Shown here in pieces: positions 27,168 through 35,247 of a stretch of DNA of 35,776 bases (the first letter of the stretch is position 1; the number at the start of each line of letters is the position of its first letter). Where the stretch lies: the NCBI GenBank assembly GCA_017882605.1, contig JADGPE010000017.1:1-35776 (forward strand). The letters are read 5' to 3'. This stretch comes from Thermoleophilia bacterium (GTDB lineage: Bacteria > Actinomycetota > Thermoleophilia > Gaiellales > Gaiellaceae). A program made the position numbers and the translations under genes. The notes under the pieces are model-generated. The model ran no database searches. It had not been told where the DNA came from and saw only the letters and a program-made list of their open reading frames with translations.

Positions 27168-27982
27168 TAGGTGTAGAAGCCGCGGCCTGATTTACGGCCG
27201 AGGCGGCCCGCCTGGACGTACTGGCGCAACAGCGGGCACGGGGCATACTTCGGGTTGCCGAGGCCGCGCTGCAGGACGTCCATGATGGCGACACAGGTGT
27301 CGAGCCCGATCAGGTCGGCGAGGGCGAGCGGGCCCATCGGATGCGCAAACCCGAGCTTGGCGATCGTATCGATCGCTTCCGGCTCGGCAACGCCTTCCAT
27401 CAGCGCGTACGCGGCCTCGTTGATGAACGGCATCAGGATCCGGTTCGAGACGAAGCCCGGGAAGTCGTTCGCTTCCGCCGGCTCCTTTCCGAGCTCGCGC
27501 GCGAGCTCGACGATCGCTGCGGTGGTCGCGTCGGATGTCTGCACCGCGCGGATCACCTCGACGAGCTTGAGCACCGGCACGGGGTTGAAGAAGTGCATGC
27601 CGATCACGAGCTCGGGCCGGTTCGTCGCGGCGGCCAGCGAAGTGATGGGAATCGAGCTCGTGTTGGAGGCGAGAATCGCGCCCGCCGGAAGAAGCCCGTC
27701 TGCGCGCCGGAACAGCTCTTCCTTGGCCGAGGGGTCTTCGGTGATCGCTTCGATCATGAGCTCCGCGGATACGAGATCGGCGACCGGCTCAATGCGTGCC
27801 ACGGTTCCCTCGACATCGCCGCCGAGTCTGCCGAGGCTCTTCTGGATCGCGGCGAGGCCTTTCTCGACCGCTCCGGGGAACGGATCGTGCAGCGACACGC
27901 GCCGGCCGGAGACGGCGACGACCTGGGCGATCCCGGCTCCCATCTGCCCGGCCCCGACCACGAGTACGTGCTCGAACTTCAC
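27164..27982 (-). CDS. 3-hydroxybutyryl-CoA dehydrogenase
   Basis: VLVVGAGQMGAGIAQVVAVSGRRVSLHDPFP; LASNTSSIPITSLAAATNRPELVIGMHFFNPVPVLKLVEVI; LGFAHPMGPLALADLIGLD. Confidence 0.95.
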   Translation of the reverse strand: MKFEHVLVVGAGQMGAGIAQVVAVSGRRVSLHDPFPGAVEKGLAAIQKSLGRLGGDVEGTVARIEPVADLVSAELMIEAITEDPSAKEELFRRADGLLPAGAILASNTSSIPITSLAAATNRPELVIGMHFFNPVPVLKLVEVIRAVQTSDATTAAIVELARELGKEPAEANDFPGFVSNRILMPFINEAAYALMEGVAEPEAIDTIAKLGFAHPMGPLALADLIGLDTCVAIMDVLQRGLGNPKYAPCPLLRQYVQAGRLGRKSGRGFYTY

Positions 27983-28007
27983 GGCGAGGGAGCCTACCCT
28001 TCGCGTG

Positions 28008-28511
28008 ATGGAGGTCAGGCTCGCAACCGGCGAGGACGCCGACGGGATCGCCCGCGTGCAAGAGCGGACGTGGCAGGTGGCCTACCGGCACGTCTTTCCG
28101 GTCGCCGAGCTCGACCGCGGCGGCTTCATCCAGCCAGAGCGTTGGCGCGATCGCATCGCCCGGCCGCCGGCCGGCTGGCGGACGTTCGTCGCCGAGCAGG
28201 ACGGTGTCGTCACCGGGTTCGCGTCAGTCGGCCCGAGCCGCGACGAGCGCAAGGTCGGCGAGCTGTACGCGATCTACGTCGACCCCCAGGAATGGTCGAC
28301 CGGGACCGGGCGAGCGTTGCTCGAGCGGGCAGAAGCCGAGTTGCGCGGCAACTACGCGATCGCGACGCTCTGGGTGCTCGAGGACAACCCCCGCGCCCGC
28401 GCGTTCTACGAGCGCGCCGGCTGGTCGGCGGACGGCAAGCGCAAGGCGGAGGCACGCTGGGGCGTGCGCGCGCCGGAGGTGCGCTACCGGAAGGCGCTAA
28501 CTGGTGTCTGA
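28008..28511 (+). CDS. GNAT-family N-acetyltransferase
   Basis: MEVRLATGEDADGIARVQERTWQVAYRHVFP; GELYAIYVDPQEWSTGTGRALLERAEAEL; LWVLEDNPRARAFYERAGW. Confidence 0.93.
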   Translation: MEVRLATGEDADGIARVQERTWQVAYRHVFPVAELDRGGFIQPERWRDRIARPPAGWRTFVAEQDGVVTGFASVGPSRDERKVGELYAIYVDPQEWSTGTGRALLERAEAELRGNYAIATLWVLEDNPRARAFYERAGWSADGKRKAEARWGVRAPEVRYRKALTGV

Positions 28512-28898
28512 CACCGTGCCGGTGTCAGACACCACCTGCTCGAGCAGCCTGCGGTCGTGCTCGTGCGTGAGCAGGTCGCGTGCCTCCTCGAACGGCGCCC
28601 AGCGCACCTCGTCGACCTCATTCTGCGCGTGTGGCTCGCCCTCGCAGGTCATCCGGTAGTAGCGCACCGCCTTCGGGCCCTGCAGCACGAAGTAGCGCGT
28701 CGAGCCGACGAAGGCGCCCACCGAGCAGCGGAGGCCTGTCTCCTCCTCCACCTCGCGCACCGCGCCTTCCTCCCAGGACTCGTCCTCCTCGAGCTTGCCT
28801 TTCGGAAACGACCAGTCGTCGTACTTCGGCCGGTGAACGAGCAGGACCGCACGGTCGCGAACGATGATCCCGCCAGCCGCGCGAACGACCAGGCGCAC
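28497..28898 (-). CDS. NUDIX hydrolase
   Basis: WSFPKGKLEEDESWEEGAVREVEEETGL Nudix box; C-terminus VSDTGTVSDTS encoded by the hairpin repeat. Confidence 0.93.
   Translation of the reverse strand: MRLVVRAAGGIIVRDRAVLLVHRPKYDDWSFPKGKLEEDESWEEGAVREVEEETGLRCSVGAFVGSTRYFVLQGPKAVRYYRMTCEGEPHAQNEVDEVRWAPFEEARDLLTHEHDRRLLEQVVSDTGTVSDTS
28502..28534. repeat. Perfect hairpin: two inverted copies of the RAYT-flanking palindrome, 3-nt loop
   Basis: TGGTGTCTGACACCG-TGC-CGGTGTCAGACACCA. Confidence 0.9.
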
Positions 28899-28904
28899 CG
28901 TGAC

Positions 28905-30059
28905 CTACACCTCGATCAGGAGCGCGTCGCCCTGGCCGCCGCCGGAGCAGATCGCAGCGAGGCCGAGGCCGCCGCCGGAGCGGCGGAGCTCGTGCACCAT
29001 CGTCGAGACGATGCGACCGCCGGACGCGCCGATCGGATGACCGAGTGCGATCGCGCCGCCGTTTGGGTTCACGATCGCCTCGTCCGCACCGAGGAGCTTG
29101 GTCGAGTTCGAGGCCACAGAGGCAAACGCTTCGTTGATCTCGACGCGCCGCACGTCGTCGATCGTCTTGCCGGCGCGCTCGAGTGCCATCGCGCCGGCGT
29201 TCGCCGGCGTGCGCGCGAGGTAGGCGAAGTCGTCGGCGACAAAGCCCTGCGCGACGATCGTGGCCAGCGGCTCGAGACCGCGCTTCGCAGCCCACTCCTC
29301 CGAGCAGACGATCACGCAGCTCGCGCCGTCGTTGACGCCCGGCGCGTTGCCCGCGGTCGTCGTTCCTTCCGGGTCGAAGACCGGCTTGAGCGCAGCGAGC
29401 TTCTCGGCCGTCGTGTCGCGGCGGATGCTCTCGTCCGCCGTCAGATCGCCGACCGGGACGAGCTCGTCGGCGAACCGGCCCGCGTCCTGGGCGGCGGCGG
29501 CGCGCTCGTGCGACCGCACGGCCCAGGCGTCCTGCGACTCGCGAGAGATGCCGAGCTCCCGGGCGACCTGGGAGTTCTGCACGACCATGTGCAGCTGGTC
29601 GAACGTCGAGGTGAGCCCGTCGTAGACCATCGAGTCGAGCAGCTCACCGTGTCCGAGGCGGTACCCGAAGCGGCCCTTCTTCAAGAGGTACGGCGCGTTC
29701 GTCATCGATTCCATCCCGCCGGTGACGACGACGTCGAGGTCGCCGGCGCGAATCATCGTGTCTGCGATCTCGATCGCGCGGATCGACGATGCGCACACCT
29801 TGTTGATCGTGTCCGACGGCGTCTCCTTCGGCAGGCCGGCGGCGATCGCCGCCTGGCGCGCCGGCGCCTGGCCCGCACCGGCCTGGAGCACCTGGCCCAT
29901 GATCACGTACTGCGGCTCGTGCGGCTCGAGCCCGATCCGGTCGAGCGCCGCCTTGATCGCGAAACCACCGAGCTGCGTCGCCTCATAGGCCGCGAGGCCG
30001 CCGCCGAACCTGCCGAACGGCGTGCGGAGCGCGCTGACGATGACGCTGCGCCCCGCCAT
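28905..30059 (-). CDS. Acetyl-CoA C-acetyltransferase (thiolase)
   Basis: VIVSALRTPFGRFGGGL; INKVCASSIRAIEIADTMIRAGDLDVVVTGGMESMTNAPYLL; NPNGGAIALGHPIGASGGRI; AAICSGGGQGDALLIE. Confidence 0.96.
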   Translation of the reverse strand: MAGRSVIVSALRTPFGRFGGGLAAYEATQLGGFAIKAALDRIGLEPHEPQYVIMGQVLQAGAGQAPARQAAIAAGLPKETPSDTINKVCASSIRAIEIADTMIRAGDLDVVVTGGMESMTNAPYLLKKGRFGYRLGHGELLDSMVYDGLTSTFDQLHMVVQNSQVARELGISRESQDAWAVRSHERAAAAQDAGRFADELVPVGDLTADESIRRDTTAEKLAALKPVFDPEGTTTAGNAPGVNDGASCVIVCSEEWAAKRGLEPLATIVAQGFVADDFAYLARTPANAGAMALERAGKTIDDVRRVEINEAFASVASNSTKLLGADEAIVNPNGGAIALGHPIGASGGRIVSTMVHELRRSGGGLGLAAICSGGGQGDALLIEV

Positions 30060-31123
30060 CAGCGCACGAAGGAGTGGTCGGAGGTCAAGCGCTTCGCGAA
30101 CGCGACGACGAGCCTGATGATCGACTCGACGTCGTCGAGGTCACAGATTTCGTTGGGGCTGTGCAGGTAGCGCGTCGCGATCGAGAGCAGTCCGGTCGGA
30201 ATGCCCGCGCGCGCGAGATGGATCTCGTCGGCGTCGGTCATCGTGACGCGCGTGTAGATCTCGTAGGCGTGCGTGATGCCCTCGGCCTCGGCGGCCTCAC
30301 CGAGCAGATCGGTGACGCGCTTGTTCATGGTCGGGCCGCGGGCGATCATTGCGCCCATCCCGAGCTCGACCCGCCCGGCCCGGCGCGCATCACCACCGGG
30401 ATAGTCGGTCGCCGGCGTCACGTCGATCACGATCGCGACCTGCGGCTCGAGCGCGAACGCCGCGGCGTGCGCCCCGTAGAGGCCGATCTCCTCCTGCACC
30501 GCCGCCACGGCGACGACGTCGACCTGCGCGTCACCCGCCTCGGCGACGCGCCGTGCCGACTCGAGCGCGATGTAGGCGCCCAGCCGGTTGTCGAGCGACT
30601 TCGAGAGCAGGCGGTTGTTCGGCAGGTCGACCGGACGCCCCAGCCAGACTCCCGCGTCACCGACGCGGACGAGGCTCTCCGCCTCTTCGCGGCTCTTGGC
30701 GCCGATGTCGATATGCAGGTCGGCGAGCTCGAGGCGGGGACGGTCCCGGACCTGCTCGGGCGCAACTTTCTTGCGGGAGATCGCTCCAGGCACGCGCCCC
30801 TCGCGGGTCAGCAGCTCGATGCGCTGGCCGTGCAGCGTCTCGGATGCGATGCCGCCGATCGGCGTGAACGAAAGAAGGCCGTTCTCCTCGATGTGCGTGA
30901 CGGCGACGCCCACCTCGTCGATGTGCCCGACGATCGCGAGCGTTGGTGCTCCCGCTCCGGCACGCACACGGGCAAACGACGAGCCGAGCGTGTCGGAAGT
31001 CACGTCCGCGAACCCAGCGGCCGCCTCGCGCCAGATCCGGGCCGGCTCCTCCTCGTGACCCGACGGTCCGGAGGCGGCCAGGAGCGCGGTGAGAAGCTCG
31101 GGAGTCGCCATCGGCTTGCGCAT
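30059..31123 (-). CDS. M42-family metallopeptidase
   Basis: LTALLAASGPSGHEEEPARIW; IVGHIDEVGVAVTHIEENG; SKSLDNRLGAYIALESARR; AVQEEIGLYGAHAAAF. Start 31123 or 31111. Confidence 0.92.
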   Translation of the reverse strand: MRKPMATPELLTALLAASGPSGHEEEPARIWREAAAGFADVTSDTLGSSFARVRAGAGAPTLAIVGHIDEVGVAVTHIEENGLLSFTPIGGIASETLHGQRIELLTREGRVPGAISRKKVAPEQVRDRPRLELADLHIDIGAKSREEAESLVRVGDAGVWLGRPVDLPNNRLLSKSLDNRLGAYIALESARRVAEAGDAQVDVVAVAAVQEEIGLYGAHAAAFALEPQVAIVIDVTPATDYPGGDARRAGRVELGMGAMIARGPTMNKRVTDLLGEAAEAEGITHAYEIYTRVTMTDADEIHLARAGIPTGLLSIATRYLHSPNEICDLDDVESIIRLVVAFAKRLTSDHSFVR

Positions 31124-31152
31124 TGAAGCAGGAGCGCTACCCTTCGCAGGAC

Positions 31153-31218
31153 ATGAGCTTCTCGATTCCGACCTGGTGGGCGTGGCACAACGAGCGGGAC
31201 GGGAGCCTGCGCGCGTAG
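31153..31218 (+). CDS. trpL: trp leader peptide MSFSIPTWWAWHNERDGSLRA
   Basis: ATG...TAG, 21 codons, Trp at 8, 9 and 11, between the M42 gene and trpE, followed by an intrinsic terminator. Confidence 0.88.
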   Translation: MSFSIPTWWAWHNERDGSLRA

Positions 31219-31254
31219 AGCCCGACGCGCCGACCAGCCCGAACCGCTCCAACC

Positions 31255-31277
31255 GACGACCCGAGAGGGTCGTTTTT
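31255..31277 (+). terminator. trp attenuator terminator
   Basis: ACGACCC-GAGA-GGGTCGT followed by a T run (31273-31277), 8 nt before the trpE GTG. Confidence 0.88.
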
Positions 31278-31284
31278 CGTATCC

Positions 31285-32517
31285 GTGAACAGCACAACAG
31301 TCCTCAACACCGATCTCCTCACCCCACTCGGGGCGTACCTTCACCTGCGCGGCGCCGGCCGCGGAGCCTTCCTGCTGGAGTCGGTCGAACAGGGCCGGCT
31401 CGGCCGCTATTCGCTCGTCGGCTGCGGCGACCGGCTCGTGTCGTTCGCGGAGGCCGAGGCCCTGGCCGAGCCCGTCGTCGGCTATCTCGGCTACGAGCAC
31501 GTTGCGACGCTCGAGCCGACCGTGCAGCTGCCGGCCGAGGGCAGGGACTTGCCCGAGAGCCGGTTCGTCGTGGCCGACATGCTCGTCCGCTTCGACCACG
31601 CTCGTTCGGTCGCCGAGGTGCTGGCGGGTGATCCGGCCGAGGTGACCGCACTCCTCGAGGGTGCCGTGCCGCCGCTCCCACCCGAATCGGCGCAGGCCGC
31701 GAGCGCGACCGTGCGCCTGCCGAGCCGGGCCGGCTACGAACGCGGCGTCGAGCGTTGCAAGGAGCACATCCGCGCGGGCGACGCGTTCCAGATCGTCCTG
31801 TCGCAGCGGGCAGAGCGCCGCACCGGCGCCTCGGCGCTCTCCGTCTACCGGTCGCTGCGCCGAATCAACCCCTCGCCCTACCTCTTCCTGCTCGAGCTGG
31901 ACGGGATCTCACTCGTCGGCTCGTCACCGGAGACCCTCGTCCGGCTCGACGGCACCCGCGCGTCGGTGAACCCGATTGCCGGCTCGACGAGCCCGGGCGA
32001 AGGCGACGCTGAGCGTCTGCTCTCATCGCAGAAGGACCGTGCCGAGCATGTGATGCTCGTCGACCTGGGCCGCAACGACCTCTCGCGCGTCTGCTTGCCG
32101 GGCACGGTCGAGGTGGAACGCTTTCTCGAGCCCGAGCGGTTCTCGCACATCACGCACCTCGTATCGGAGGTCGTCGGCGAGCTCGCGCCCGGTGTCTCCC
32201 CATTCGACCTCTTGCGCGCCACCTTTCCGGCCGGCACGGTCTCCGGCGCTCCCAAGGTGCGGGCGATGCAGATCATCTCCGAGCTCGAGCAATACCGCCG
32301 CGGGCCGTATGCGGGCGCGGTCCTCTACTCGTTCCCGGGCGGCCCGCTGGACGCGTGCATCGCGATCCGCACGGTTGTCCTGCACGAAGGCGTCGCGCTG
32401 CTGCAGGCAGGAGCGGGGATCGTCGCCGACAGCGACCCGCGGGCCGAGCACGAGGAGTGTCTGCGGAAGCTTGCAGCGCTCGAGAAGGCGATCGACCTCG
32501 CGGAGGCAGGCCGATGA
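31285..32517 (+). CDS. trpE: Anthranilate synthase component I
   Basis: FLLESVEQGRLGRYSLVG, GDAFQIVLSQRAER, SPSPYLFLLELDG-type segment, VDLGRNDLSRVCLPGTVEVE, RATFPAGTVSGAPKVRAM. Confidence 0.96.
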   Translation: MNSTTVLNTDLLTPLGAYLHLRGAGRGAFLLESVEQGRLGRYSLVGCGDRLVSFAEAEALAEPVVGYLGYEHVATLEPTVQLPAEGRDLPESRFVVADMLVRFDHARSVAEVLAGDPAEVTALLEGAVPPLPPESAQAASATVRLPSRAGYERGVERCKEHIRAGDAFQIVLSQRAERRTGASALSVYRSLRRINPSPYLFLLELDGISLVGSSPETLVRLDGTRASVNPIAGSTSPGEGDAERLLSSQKDRAEHVMLVDLGRNDLSRVCLPGTVEVERFLEPERFSHITHLVSEVVGELAPGVSPFDLLRATFPAGTVSGAPKVRAMQIISELEQYRRGPYAGAVLYSFPGGPLDACIAIRTVVLHEGVALLQAGAGIVADSDPRAEHEECLRKLAALEKAIDLAEAGR

Positions 32518-33080
32518 TTCTCCTGATCGACAACTACGACTCGTTCACGTACAACCTCGCGCACCTCTTCGGCGAGCTCGGTGCGGACGTGGTCGTGCAT
32601 CGCAACGATGCGATTACGGCCGACGAGGCAGTGGAGCTGCAGCCGTCCCATCTCGTCGTCTCGCCGGGGCCGGGGCGGCCCGAGGATGCAGGCGCCACGC
32701 CGGAGATCCTGCGGCGGCTGTGCGGCACGGTGCCGACGCTCGGCGTCTGTCTCGGCCACCAGGCACTCGTGCAGGTCTTCGGTGGCGACATCGGCCAGGC
32801 GCGACAGCTCGTTCACGGCAAGGCAACGGCAGTCGCCCACGACGGCCGGGGAATCTTCGCCGGTCTTCCCGAAGACTTCCTCGCCGGCCGCTATCACTCG
32901 CTCGCCGCCACGTCGGTCCCGGATTGCTTCGAGGTGTCGGCAACCGCAGCCGACGGCGAGGTGATGGCCGTGCGCCACCGCGAGCTGCCCGCCGACGGCG
33001 TCCAGTTCCATCCCGAGTCGGTACTGACCCCGAACGGCCGTGACATCGCCCGGAACTTCCTTCAGGGTGTGCGGGGATGA
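32514..33080 (+). CDS. trpG: Anthranilate synthase component II (glutamine amidotransferase)
   Basis: MILLIDNYDSFTYNLAHLFGELGADVVVHRND; VSPGPGRPEDAG; LGVCLGHQAL; GVQFHPESVLTPNG. Confidence 0.97.
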   Translation: MILLIDNYDSFTYNLAHLFGELGADVVVHRNDAITADEAVELQPSHLVVSPGPGRPEDAGATPEILRRLCGTVPTLGVCLGHQALVQVFGGDIGQARQLVHGKATAVAHDGRGIFAGLPEDFLAGRYHSLAATSVPDCFEVSATAADGEVMAVRHRELPADGVQFHPESVLTPNGRDIARNFLQGVRG

Positions 33081-34099
33081 TCCAGGACGCGCTCGCACGG
33101 CTCCTCGACGGCGAGGACCTCACCCGCGACGAGGCGCGCCGGGTGATGGACTCGATCATGTCCGGCGAGGCGACACCCGGGCAGATTGGTGGCTTCCTCG
33201 TGGCGCTGCGCCTGAAGGGCGAGACGGCTGACGAGATCGCCGGCTCGGCCGAGGCGATGCGCGCACACGCGATCACCGTCCATCCGAAGCGCAACGACCT
33301 GGTCGACACCGCGGGCACGGGCGGCGACGGCGGGCGGACGTTCAACATCTCGACCGCGGCCGCGCTCCTCGCCGCTGCTGCGGGAGCGGGCGTCGCCAAG
33401 CACGGGAACCGCTCGGTCTCGTCGGCGTCGGGCTCGGCCGACGTGCTGGAGGAGCTCGGGTTCGAGCTCGACCTCTCGCCGGAGCGGATCGCCGAGTCGA
33501 TCGACGAGCTGGGGTTCGGCTTCATGTTCGCACCAACGCACCACCCGGCGATGAAGCACGCAGGACCTGTGCGCCGCGAGCTTGCGACGCGCACCGTGTT
33601 CAACGTGCTCGGCCCCCTGACGAACCCCGCCGGTGCGCGCGCCCAGGTGGTGGGCGTCTATTCACCGCTGCTCGTGCCGGTGATCGCCGATGTGCTGGCG
33701 CAGCTCGGGGCGCGTCGCGCGTTCGTCGTGCACGGCGCCGGCGGCATCGACGAGCTCTCACCGGCCGGGCCGAACCTGGTCTGCGAAGTTGTCGACGGGA
33801 TGGTGCACAGCCGCGAGATCGACCCACTCGACCTCGGGATCGAGCGCTGCGACCCCGCCGAGCTGCGTGGCGGGACGCCGGCCGCGAACGCCCAGAACAT
33901 CCGCGAGGTCTTCGAGGGTGGCAACGGCGGACGCCGCTCCGCGATCCTCCTCAACGCGGCGGGCGCAATCGCCGCCGGCGGACATGCGCGTGACCTGGCG
34001 GAAGGGATCGGCCTGGCCCGCGAAGCGATCGACAGCGGTGCGGCTGCCGAGCGGCTCGAGGCGCTGGTTGCCTTTTCGCGACAGGGAGCGGCCGCGTGA
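33077..34099 (+). CDS. trpD: Anthranilate phosphoribosyltransferase
   Basis: DTAGTGGDGGRTFNISTAAALLAAAAGAGVAKHGNRSVSSASGSADVLEELG; GPLTNPAGA. Confidence 0.97.
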   Translation: MIQDALARLLDGEDLTRDEARRVMDSIMSGEATPGQIGGFLVALRLKGETADEIAGSAEAMRAHAITVHPKRNDLVDTAGTGGDGGRTFNISTAAALLAAAAGAGVAKHGNRSVSSASGSADVLEELGFELDLSPERIAESIDELGFGFMFAPTHHPAMKHAGPVRRELATRTVFNVLGPLTNPAGARAQVVGVYSPLLVPVIADVLAQLGARRAFVVHGAGGIDELSPAGPNLVCEVVDGMVHSREIDPLDLGIERCDPAELRGGTPAANAQNIREVFEGGNGGRRSAILLNAAGAIAAGGHARDLAEGIGLAREAIDSGAAAERLEALVAFSRQGAAA

Positions 34100-35247
34100 G
34101 GTTCCGCGCTGCTCTGGCGGCCGATGGGTTCGGCGCGATTGCTGAGTTCAAGCGGCGCTCGCCGTCGGCGGGGGACATCCGCCCCTTCGCCGACGTGTCG
34201 GAGATCGCGCGCGGCTACGAGCGCGCCGGGGCGCGCGCGATGTCCGTGCTCGTCGACGAGCGCTTCGCAGGCACCTGGGACGACCTCCGCGCGGCCCGCG
34301 CTGCGACAACGCTCCCACTGCTGGCGAAGGGCTTCTTCTCCACGCCGGCCGACCTCGAGACGGCACGCGCTGCGGGCGCGGACGCAGTGCTCCTGCTGCT
34401 GCGCGACCTCGACGACGGGCAGACGGCGAGCCTGATGGACGTCGCGAGCGGGCTCGGACTGGACACACTCGTCGAGGCACATGACGCGGGTGAGCTCGAA
34501 CGCGCCGTTGCGCTCGACGCACCGGTGATCGGCGTCAACGCGCGTGACCTCTCGACATTCGATCTCGACCGTCGCCACCAGCTCGAGCTTGTAGCTCGCG
34601 CGCCGCGCGACCGCCTGGTGATCGCCGAGAGCGCAATCCAGACGCGTGCGCAAGCCGCCGCCGCAGAGTTGGCCGGCGCAAAGGCGATCCTCGTCGGCTC
34701 GACACTGATGCGCGCGCCCGAGCCGGGAGCAAAGCTGCGCGAACTGCTCACCCGGCCACTCGTCAAGGTCTGCGGCCTGACTCGCCAGGACGACGTCGAC
34801 GCAGCCGTCGGCGCCGGCGCCGACCTCGTCGGCTTCATCCTGGCGGCTGAGAGCCCGCGCCGGACAGACGTGCTCCTGGATGCGCCCGACACGGTGCTGC
34901 GCGTCGCGGTCTTCGTCGGCGAGCGCGAGGAGACCGGCGCGGACCTCGTCCAGTTCTACGCCCGGGAGAACGGGCACCGCGCGCGTGATGGCGAACTGCT
35001 GCGCGGCGACGAGCGCGTCGGCACGGTCGTCGACCTACCGTGGGAAGAGGGAGACCCGACCCACTTCGACCGGGCACGCTCGACCTCCGGTCGCGTGATG
35101 CTCGCGGGCGGGCTCGGACCGGAGAACGTCTCGCAGGCGATCGCGGCGGTGCAGCCGTGGGCGGTCGACTCGGCGCGCTCGACGGAGTCGGCTCCCGGCG
35201 TCAAGGACCATGACCTGGTGCTCGCGTGGGTGGAGGCAGCACGATGA
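34096..35247 (+). CDS. trpCF: Fused indole-3-glycerol-phosphate synthase / phosphoribosylanthranilate isomerase
   Basis: IGPS part [53 protein letters not shown] part [45 protein letters not shown] in one frame. Confidence 0.93.
   Translation: MRFRAALAADGFGAIAEFKRRSPSAGDIRPFADVSEIARGYERAGARAMSVLVDERFAGTWDDLRAARAATTLPLLAKGFFSTPADLETARAAGADAVLLLLRDLDDGQTASLMDVASGLGLDTLVEAHDAGELERAVALDAPVIGVNARDLSTFDLDRRHQLELVARAPRDRLVIAESAIQTRAQAAAAELAGAKAILVGSTLMRAPEPGAKLRELLTRPLVKVCGLTRQDDVDAAVGAGADLVGFILAAESPRRTDVLLDAPDTVLRVAVFVGEREETGADLVQFYARENGHRARDGELLRGDERVGTVVDLPWEEGDPTHFDRARSTSGRVMLAGGLGPENVSQAIAAVQPWAVDSARSTESAPGVKDHDLVLAWVEAAR

Noticed and set aside
33658-34977. Minus-strand 439-aa ORF
   Set aside because: Antisense of trpD/trpCF; no motifs.
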